Shown: one piece after another, positions 56,557 through 64,000 of the stretch
How positions within the stretch are numbered: the stretch's first letter is position 1
Layout of the letters: each line of letters opens with the position of its first letter
From: [Phialemoniopsis] sp. UDSM-2020
Taxonomy: Eukaryota > Ascomycota > Sordariomycetes > Thyridiales > Thyridiaceae
DNA length: 64,000 nucleotides
NCBI GenBank assembly: GCA_018873225.1
Contig: JAEILZ010000001.1
Coordinates: 1,922,001 to 1,986,000, forward strand
Direction of reading: 5' to 3'
The notes under the pieces: model-generated
Database searches by the model: none
The model's input: only the letters and a program-made list of their open reading frames with translations
What the model was told of the DNA's origin: nothing
Translations under genes and position numbers: made by a program

Positions 56557-58714
56557 ACTTGGCATCGTCGTTACGGCCTAGCATGGCACAGAAAGAACTA
56601 GCAACAGCATCATTTTGTCGACATTGATACCTGGTTTGCACTGCTCATACATCGCGGCGTTTAATGAATATCCCACCGGGCCGCATACTGCACGCACTTT
56701 CCTTTTGCCGGCGTTTCGGACTGAAGACAGTGGGGGTCTTGTTTTAGGGACGTGCTTTGATGAATTTTGCTCATCTGGAATATTGGAGATACCACAAGAA
56801 TGCTCTTCGACGTGGAGGCGTTCATTTATTTTTGACTATGTTTCCCCCCCCTTATAAGAGGTCGATGAGCAAAGTATTGTCTGCCCCATGGAGGGTGAAC
56901 AAAAGAAGCGATGAATATTTGTTACGCGGAGGCACCAGCATATGAGTGTAATGGGCTCAAGAGGAATATAGGTTGTTTCCAAATTTGCCCGAGTCGATGA
57001 TATTTGACGTGACTTTCTGCTCGCGGAACCGCCACTTGCGCCGTTTGTTTGCTTTGTCAGTCCATGTCTCTATGTGGTTTCAGCAGCTGCAGGACCCTTG
57101 TACATGCATCTGCAGCCAGATTCCCCCACATTCCTCCAGACGTGGCATGCCTCGGGCTACTGGGTGTGATGATGATGACGGCCCAATGTGAGCCAGCCGA
57201 CTTACCAAAGGCACGGCGGAGAAACAGCATCGTAAATTCCGCTCTCGAGTTGCTCAGACGGGGTATTCGCAAGGAACGAAGCCGTTGATGGATATAGCAC
57301 ACTTGAAGGCTGTCGTCTCCACGCATTCCCCCACTCTGGCGGGCTTCTCCTCTATGGAAGTGTCCGCGTGCCCACGATGACCCAGAAAAGATGCTAAAGT
57401 GCCTCCATCCCGCTGTGGAGCGCGCTACGTTGAAAGGTACTCCACTGTACAGGCGCTATTAGCCCACAAGCGTGGAATGTCTGACGTCCTGATAAGGCGC
57501 GACCCCTCACCTCATTGTTGGAGCACCAGTTGCTTTTGGTCCTGTGATGGGTTCCAGACTCTCCGATATTGGCTTCCTCTACGATTGGTTCTTCCCTTAC
57601 TTTATCCACTAGAGTTATGACGCGACCAGGGAATAGAGGGGTGGAATGGCGTCTTTCAGTTCTCTAAACAGAGGATAAGGTATCGGGCAGAGGGAATGCA
57701 ATGTGCGACTGGATGCAAGGCACTCGGCTCGCCCTGGTTTGGTGAAACACTGTCGCAACCTTTCCTGACGGGGTAAATGACATACTTGGTAGCTTTGTGA
57801 GATACTGCCCGCTTGGTGATTTATGGTCGGTTCAGGCCTCGATACATGGGAAGATCGAAGTAAAGAAATGCAGCCTCTCGTAAAGTACCTAGGTAGTTCA
57901 ATATCAGCACAATCATACATGCCGATTCCCCCTCACTTCAGCCAGCGCAGGTTTCACGTAATCAAGCCCCTTCCTCAGTTCCCGCCCCTAGCTACCTCGT
58001 GAGGCAGGTAAGTGCCCCAGCTGGGCTGCGATCATCGTCACCGACAGCTCGCCCGCGACCCCACCACGCTTATCTCACTGGCACGGCACATTCACGACGA
58101 CTACACGCCTTCTCTCTCACCAACCTCAACCCCGTCCGCGAACCCAAGAACGAAGCACCTAGCGAGTACAACAGTGACCACAGATCTATTTCCAACAACT
58201 TCCGACGACGAAACAGCACTCGAAGCCTGCTTACGCAGATCAGACGTGAATGGGCAGCTTCGTACTTTCCCCACCTTTTGGTCCCCTGGTCAAGGCGACT
58301 TCGGTGGTGCTCCGTCCACTTCACTAGGCAGCACAGCACCCTGGGTCAACTCCCAAGGGAACATTGAAGCGTGAAGCAAAGCAACCAAAATCCAAACCAG
58401 CTCAAAGAGAATCCTTGAGGTTTGTTGTTTTTCTTCTCCTTTTCCTTTTTCTTCTCGCGTTCGCCTCATTCCCCCATCACCATTCCCTTTCCACCAAAGC
58501 CGAACGAACACCTGCGTGAATCCTCGTCGGTGGCTGCCCCTCACTAACACCAAGCCTGCCTTGCATCCGCTTGCGTTGCCTACCTGCCTTGCCTCACGCC
58601 CAGACCCCTCTACTGATTTCCTCAATCTTGTATTCACTCGAGAATTTTCTCAGACATCATTTAGTTCGAAAGGGTCCTTCGAGGGCATTAAAAGGCTAAC
58701 ATCTCCTCCTCGTG
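56557..58714. other. Intergenic region with C/T-rich leader
   Basis: 2.2 kb between the phosducin-like gene and the membrane-protein gene. TACCTAGGTA lies at 57886-57895. A frame of about 120 codons near 57999-58367 has no recognisable domain. The 300 bases before 58715 are C/T-rich, as in fungal leaders. No RNA gene recognised. Confidence 0.4.
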
Positions 58715-61393
58715 ATGGAAGCAAGCCCTCCATCCGAATCAGAAGAACTTACACCTTCAAGAACCGGTTCAGTCACAGCTCGGTCCGAGATCGAAACTGT
58801 AGACCCGTCCGCCCGCTTCTCTGTACAGAGTCTTCGGTTTCCACGACCCCAAGGCAGCCAGACTCTTGCCAAGTGGGTGGCATCCAGTACCGCGGCCGTT
58901 ACAATGCAGCGGTCACACCACTCGGACGATACCAACCTGACTGATTCGACCTTCGAGCTTATCAGCACCGACGGCGAGAGTCAGGATGGTCGCTACACAG
59001 AGTCCATTGCCGACTCGCTCGACATCTACCCCCCTACAGACGAAGTTCGGAGCCTGAATGGCAACGACACCCACCAAGAGGAGGATAGCGATTCCGAGGA
59101 ATACCAAAACGAGCAACAGTCCAGGTCGGACTCTCTTCGATATGCCGAGGAGGTGCTCGAGCATCCTTCTACTCACTCTCTACGCGGAACGCCACCTCCC
59201 CCTGCTCTTGACGATGTTGACTATAGCGAGTCGACTGCACCATCCCTCCGCCAGTCAATCGAGTTTACCGAGCCGCAGGACTCTCTTGAATCTACCAAGA
59301 TCTCGGTTAGTCACACAATCCAGGAGCCGAATCACGATGAAACCGCTGCTATCAGCGCAGAGCTGGGCATTGAAGTCCCCGAGCGGATGGTCATTGCTGT
59401 CCGGCAGACAATGTCCAACCTGTGCCTCTCGACTGAGGAGCCTTTGAGGCTACTCTATGTCGGTAGCGATGCTGGCAAACATGACATCATTCTGAAGATA
59501 TCAGCCGCGGTCCTGGCCTCATCCAAGGCTTACCGAGGAGGAAATGTCTTTGGCAGGAGCGTCAATGGTCTCTTCAACATTTTGCCCATCTCTGGGTTTG
59601 GTTCGACGAAAATCCCAGACGTTCAGCTCACCGAGAGTTCGGACTACCAGATCTTGGTGGAATGCTGTAGCTCCGCCCAAGAATTATGGACCGACAACAC
59701 CGATGTTCTTGATCCCAGATCTTTTTCCATCACCATCGACAACGACAAGATGTATACCTCTTCCTTCCCTATTGGAGGTGAAATCATTGAGCCGGCCTGG
59801 GACCTTCCGCATGTTGCTATCTTCTTCCTGTCGGGCAATGACAACGACGAGGCAAAGGCAACGCGGAATGCCGCTTGGGTGTTCATGACACGTCATGGCC
59901 GACCGTCGATTTTCATTTCTAACGAGCAATACTGTTCTGAGAATGACCTACCTGAGCAGTGGGCACAGTGTATTGGCGAGGGTTCCGCCCACCTTTGTGT
60001 TGAGGCACGAGATCCCAATCGCCATGTCGAAGTGGCTTTGCCGATCGATCTGAGATCCTTCCTGAACATCGACGCCCGACAGATGAATAGAAACCTGGCT
60101 TATCTGACTGGGCTACGAGAAGATGTCGGCGGACAGAATGACGATGCCCGCTTGGGCAAGCGTCCGAGAACACGCGGGTCTTCCTACTCGTGGTTCTCCT
60201 CGACTACTGAGCTGCCACTCCTGGTCATTGCCACCCTCTTGACATTGTCGTCGATTTACCTGGGAATTTTCCTGCCAGAGATTTTGCTTCCCTCCCAGGG
60301 CGGCTCTGTGGCCACAAGACACGCGAGCCCATCCTCGATGACCCAGGCGTTGTCAGCTACATGCTCGGTTCCCACGAAGATCCCAACGATAACTATCCAT
60401 GTATCGTCCACCGATACTATCACACCACGGGTGCAGGAACCTTCAACGGCAAACATTGCTGCCCATCTGCCTTTCGGCGGCTTCCTCTCCGACAAGGCTC
60501 AGAGCATCGTTACGGAGCAAGAGCAACAGGCTGCGTGTGAGATCGAGGTCTATAGCAACAATGAAATCCTCGTCAAGGTACCTTCACGGACCAAGACAAC
60601 TTGGTTGGCCAAGGGAGCCATCGATATCGACGTTTGGCGTGGCAAAGAGCTTCTCAAATCCAAGTTATCCACCACGGATGAAGGCATTCTCATTGAGATC
60701 AACAAAAAGGACGCTTATGGCGTTATGAACGTCTCCGTCGTCACAACACGCAAGCCGAAGATCAATGAGACCTTTGCGGTTGACTTTGGCAAGCCGCTGA
60801 TGGCCAACATAATCGATGCCAGTACGGGTCTGTATAACACCCTGCTGGATATGGTAGCAGGCGCTTCTGACAATGCAGCCGAAGCTGGTAAGGCAGCTTA
60901 CAGCGATGCTGCGGCAGCCCTTGGCAAGTATCGGGAAAATGCAGCTTCGTGGTCTCGGTCTGTCGAGGAGTCACGGCAGGCGTTCAATCAATATCTCGAT
61001 AAGGCTGGTGATCGGGCTCTCGACCGCGTTCGTTCGTCAATCCCCACGGTGGACTTACACGCACTGATGGAGAACACGAAGAAACAACTCAACAACAAGG
61101 CCGCTCCTGCCGCGGAAGCCGTCCTCGATGCAGCACAGATTCGCCTCCTGAGAGCCCAGATTGCGTCTAGGCTCTGGTGGCTCAAGGTTCAAGGCAAGCA
61201 AGCCGAATACGACGACTATGCAGCTAAAGCGGAGTCTTTCCTTCTACAGAAGACGGCCGAGAGCCAACAGAAATTGGCTGCCAAGAAGAGTGTGCCCAAG
61301 AAGAAACACTGCAAGTGCGGCAATCTCTCTTGGGGTAGATGCGCAGGCTCGTGTGAGCGAGGCCTCAAGGGCAAGTGGAAGATGACTGGCTGA
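58715..61393 (+). CDS. Large single-pass membrane protein of unknown function with Cys-rich tail
   Basis: Single-exon, 892-aa protein that I do not recognise. The ATG at 58715 is used; the preceding codon is GTG. Residues 1-235 are Ser/Glu/Asp-rich and probably disordered. A folded-looking domain follows (about 240-480): LSTEEPLRLLYVGSDAGKHDI, VQLTESSDYQILVECCSSAQ and DLPHVAIFFLSGNDNDEA, an alternating alpha/beta pattern. One strong hydrophobic helix lies near residues 498-525 (LPLLVIATLLTLSSIYLGIF). The part after it holds a beta-rich segment (CEIEVYSNNEILVKVPSRTKT, IDIDVWRGKELLKSKL) and a long helical stretch. The tail has a CxC-x7-C-x3-C cluster (CKCGNLSWGRCAGSC) embedded in basic residues, possibly a metal knuckle. 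Topology and function are open. Confidence 0.8.
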   Translation: MEASPPSESEELTPSRTGSVTARSEIETVDPSARFSVQSLRFPRPQGSQTLAKWVASSTAAVTMQRSHHSDDTNLTDSTFELISTDGESQDGRYTESIADSLDIYPPTDEVRSLNGNDTHQEEDSDSEEYQNEQQSRSDSLRYAEEVLEHPSTHSLRGTPPPPALDDVDYSESTAPSLRQSIEFTEPQDSLESTKISVSHTIQEPNHDETAAISAELGIEVPERMVIAVRQTMSNLCLSTEEPLRLLYVGSDAGKHDIILKISAAVLASSKAYRGGNVFGRSVNGLFNILPISGFGSTKIPDVQLTESSDYQILVECCSSAQELWTDNTDVLDPRSFSITIDNDKMYTSSFPIGGEIIEPAWDLPHVAIFFLSGNDNDEAKATRNAAWVFMTRHGRPSIFISNEQYCSENDLPEQWAQCIGEGSAHLCVEARDPNRHVEVALPIDLRSFLNIDARQMNRNLAYLTGLREDVGGQNDDARLGKRPRTRGSSYSWFSSTTELPLLVIATLLTLSSIYLGIFLPEILLPSQGGSVATRHASPSSMTQALSATCSVPTKIPTITIHVSSTDTITPRVQEPSTANIAAHLPFGGFLSDKAQSIVTEQEQQAACEIEVYSNNEILVKVPSRTKTTWLAKGAIDIDVWRGKELLKSKLSTTDEGILIEINKKDAYGVMNVSVVTTRKPKINETFAVDFGKPLMANIIDASTGLYNTLLDMVAGASDNAAEAGKAAYSDAAAALGKYRENAASWSRSVEESRQAFNQYLDKAGDRALDRVRSSIPTVDLHALMENTKKQLNNKAAPAAEAVLDAAQIRLLRAQIASRLWWLKVQGKQAEYDDYAAKAESFLLQKTAESQQKLAAKKSVPKKKHCKCGNLSWGRCAGSCERGLKGKWKMTG

Positions 61394-62361
61394 GGAGCGC
61401 AGTCGCTGCGCGGGAGGTCAGACAAGATGCATTTTCTACGGCGTGAAATATTGATTTGTGGCTCAAGGGGTTCATGATTTGACGGATGCATGGTACACGA
61501 CATTATCACGAAGCCATCACCACTTTTGCGGTGGATGGCATGGACAAGGACGGACAGGTATTCCCCATATGGAGTTTGACTGTTGGTGGCTTTTGCTTTA
61601 CTTGGCTTTGCTTTGCTGTGTGCTAGGATGAATTTTATGGGCTTTTTGTTATCTAGCCGATACTCCCTCCCCCTCAGACGTCATAGCACATACATATCTA
61701 CCCCTTCTCTACTTTAATACACCGCGGATGAGTTTCCTAAATGATATGGCAGTGATCGTGATGTTGTCGAGAGAGCCGCCGCCGCCATGAGGCACCCCTG
61801 TCGTCGCTTAATCTTGTACCCCACACAATTGGTTAAGGGGGGATGAGGTGAGGCAAATTGCAGGTTTTCAGGTGCTTTGGGCACGGTTTTAGGTACCGGT
61901 CCACCAGAGATTAGGCAGAGGGATACTTTGGATTGGGGGTGCCTGGCTCGTGCTTTTGGGCTGCATTTGTTGACTTTTACGTTAGATTACCTAGTACCTA
62001 GAGCACAAAGAAGAGGGGCACTTCACTTTTCCGCTCTCTGAACCTCCCTCCAAAACAAACTACTTTTTTTTCCCGAACTCACGGCTTCTCGACGTCCATA
62101 TTTTTCAAACACGAACACGTCGAAGCCAGGCATAACGGATTACTTGCATTAGTGAGTCACCCTGGTGAACCTTATCTGGCCGCCCTCTGCCTTACCAAGG
62201 GACTCCGCAAAGACCATGACCAGGACTGTGACAACCCTGGATCGCAGAGGCGGGGCGGTCACGGTGAAGCACAGAGACACATGCTAACCCTGCATTTTCT
62301 GATATACAGAGCTCATCCTCTCTCTCTACACATCACATCCTTTCTCGAACAACATATAATC
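61394..62361. other. Intergenic region upstream of RanBP1
   Basis: About 970 bp with the 3' flank of the membrane-protein gene and the RanBP1 promoter. It includes a TACCTAGTACCTAG word at 61988-62001 and a C/T-rich leader just before the start. No other feature recognised. Confidence 0.4.
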
Positions 62362-63507
62362 ATGTCTACTACCGAAGGCACCGAGAAGCCCGTCGAGGAG
62401 GTCCAGGCCGCCACCGAGGAGGCCCCCAAGGAGGTTCGTCATCACCGTCTCTCCTGATCAAACAACCCCGCTACCCCACTGCCTCGAAGAAGACCCCTGG
62501 TCTAGAGATTTCGCATGCATGGACATAGCGGTTTTGGCATTGGGAAATGACTTGATCCAATGATTGCGTTCCAGGCCCGAAGCTAACTGAGATGTGATCT
62601 AGGCTGGCGAGGCCGACAAGCCTGTTACCACTTCCGCGGTTTTCTCCATGTTCGGTGGTGGCGCGAAGAAGGAGAAGAAGGACGACGAGGACCGCGGCGA
62701 CAACTCTGGCAGCGCCAAGGCACAGCGCGATGCTGCCGCTGCCGCCGCGGCCGACAAGGAGGGCGACGAGAAGGTGAGTGTCTCTGCTCTCTCAGTGTGG
62801 AGCCACATTGTAGCCTGAACTAGAAGGACATCATGTATACTAATACCTGCGATCTAGGAGGAGGAGGCGCCCGAGTCCGAGGATGTCCACTTCGAGCCTG
62901 TCATCCGCCTGACAGAGCAGGTCACGACCGTCACCAACGAGGAGTCGGAGGAGCAGCTGTTCAAGATGCGCGCCAAGCTCTTCAAGTTTGTCAAGGAGTC
63001 CAGCGAGTGGAAGGAGCGGGGCACTGGCGACGTTCGCCTGCTGAAGCACAAGGAGAATGGCAAGACCCGCCTTGTCATGCGCCGTGATAAGACCCTCAAG
63101 GTCTGCGCCAACCACTACAGTATGTTTCAATGACTCCTGCACCTAGCATGCATGGAGGATATGTACGCTGACTGGATGCGACACAGTTGTTCCTGAGATG
63201 AAGCTCTCCCCCAATGTCGGCTCTGACCGCAGCTGGGTGTGGAACGCTGCCGCCGATGTTAGCGAGGGCGAGCCCGAGGCCGTCACTCTGGCTATTCGCT
63301 TCGCCAACTCCGACAGTGAGTAGAACCCCCCCGGCCAGCAACCTCAATGTGGCGAGCTCGTGCTAATCTGTTATAGATGCCAACGCGTTCAAGGACTCCT
63401 TCATCCAGGCTCAGAAGGATAACGAGGCCTTGTTCTCCAAGGCGGCTGAAGGTGCGGCTGAGGAGGCCCCCCAGGTCGAGGAGGAGAAGAAGGAGGAGAC
63501 CTCGTGA
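62362..63507 (+). CDS. YRB1: Ran-binding protein 1 (Yrb1)
   Basis: Cytosolic RanGTP-binding cofactor that stimulates RanGAP and releases cargo complexes after nuclear export. Exons: 62362-62433, 62603-62773, 62858-63119, 63187-63315 and 63377-63507, giving 254 aa. The N-terminal 95 residues (three quarters of it in exon 2) are Glu/Lys/Ala-rich and probably disordered. The RanBP1 domain (about 90-225) shows [109 protein letters not shown] and [11 protein letters not shown]. The acidic tail ends EEKKEETS. All four introns are GT-AG with consistent phase. The start is the first ATG of the spliced frame. Confidence 0.95.
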
Positions 63508-64000
63508 GCGCTGCGCTGCAATGTCCCTTGCATGCCGCCGTGTCCTTGTCTCGATAACAGATCGCCTCCTGTGGTCACCATTCCCCTCGACACACCACAC
63601 TTCCCCTTTTAAGATACACCCCTACATACCCATGACCACGGCGAATTAAAGACACCACTGTCCCCATAAAACACCCCGCGTACACTCGCTTGTTTTACGA
63701 CCGTGTATTTTTCCCGGAGATGTTTGGAGATCCATCAAGTGATAGAGCTCCTTTTCTTGCGCGGGTCGCCTTGCTCAGGACCGGCGTAGGATAAAGTGGA
63801 ATGACGGCAGTCAACAAAACACCCCAGCAATCTATCGCGAGAGCTCTGATCAAGGAAAGCGAGCATCGTCACATACAGTCTAGGTAGCTGCACAATAGAG
63901 TAAAACCATGCATACCTTTTTGCCTGGCAGGCTCTTTCTTCTCGTGACGAGGTCACTGGTCTTTAACTCGATCTTTGGCCCCGCATATATGACACGCCCA
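63508..64000. other. 3' flank of RanBP1 to window end
   Basis: No supported gene. GAATTAAAGAC near 63645 could serve as the RanBP1 polyadenylation region. A downstream gene, if any, lies mostly outside the window. Confidence 0.4.

Noticed and set aside
57999..58374. Two overlapping frames of about 120 codons before the membrane-protein gene
   Set aside because: Low-complexity composition in probable promoter or leader DNA; overlapping frames are equally open, which argues against coding.
58872..58882. CAAGTGGGTGG resembling the MITE terminal repeat
   Set aside because: It lies inside the coding sequence of the membrane-protein gene, with no opposite arm and no flanking duplication; a chance match.

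Overview
The window is nuclear DNA of a filamentous ascomycete, most likely a Sordariomycete. Genes are short-spaced and intron-poor. Introns are about 50-175 nt with GT-AG (one GC-AG) borders and CTAAC/CTGAC-like branch sites, 5' leaders are pyrimidine-rich, and intergenic DNA contains TACCTAGGTA words. The protein set (GPI7, Ste50 with SAM+RA, heterotrimeric G-beta, phosducin-like protein, Lcb2, Nop4, Ycg1, Yrb1) is typical of that group, and the GH1 enzyme strongly resembles the intracellular beta-glucosidases of Humicola and Trichoderma. I cannot name the species from the sequence alone. No rRNA, tRNA, CRISPR array, virus or secondary-metabolite cluster was seen.

Layout. 0.4-5 kb: GH1 beta-glucosidase, then an AMP-forming acyl-CoA ligase. 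5-9.8 kb: NIPA-type membrane transporter (minus), then an unrecognised conserved protein. 10-16 kb: Nop4 (minus) and condensin Ycg1/CAP-G (plus), sharing a 382-bp divergent promoter. 16-25.5 kb: GPI7/LAS21, a sucrose/alpha-glucoside carrier (both minus), and an NHX-type Na+/H+ exchanger. 26-31 kb: an unrecognised polyQ/charged-helix protein and Ste50 (both minus). 33.5-38.6 kb: a DUF4211 protein and serine palmitoyltransferase Lcb2 (both minus). 41-45 kb: acetoacetyl-CoA synthetase and, convergent to it, an ADAL-type adenosine/N6-methyl-AMP deaminase. 45-56.6 kb: a long gene-free stretch, G-protein beta, a second long gap, and a phosducin-like protein. 58.7-63.5 kb: a large unrecognised single-pass membrane protein and RanBP1/Yrb1.

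Most genes are unrelated housekeeping functions. The linkage that stands out functionally is G-beta (49.4 kb) followed on the same strand by the phosducin-like protein (55.6 kb), a family known to be needed for G-beta/gamma assembly and G-beta stability. Ste50, a MAPK adaptor that can act downstream of heterotrimeric G proteins, lies 20 kb away.

The main non-coding discovery is a pair of related short inverted-repeat elements (32816-32952 and 52631-52837). They share a CAAGTG... / ...CACCCACTTG terminal inverted repeat, have similar subterminal sequence, and are flanked by 5-bp direct repeats (CATGG/CATGG and CTGAT/CTGTT). They look like a small non-autonomous DNA transposon (MITE) family that I do not recognise. 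Several strong palindromes in promoters and intergenic DNA are also reported. All exon borders were read by eye from splice consensus, reading phase and family conservation, and no transcript data were available.
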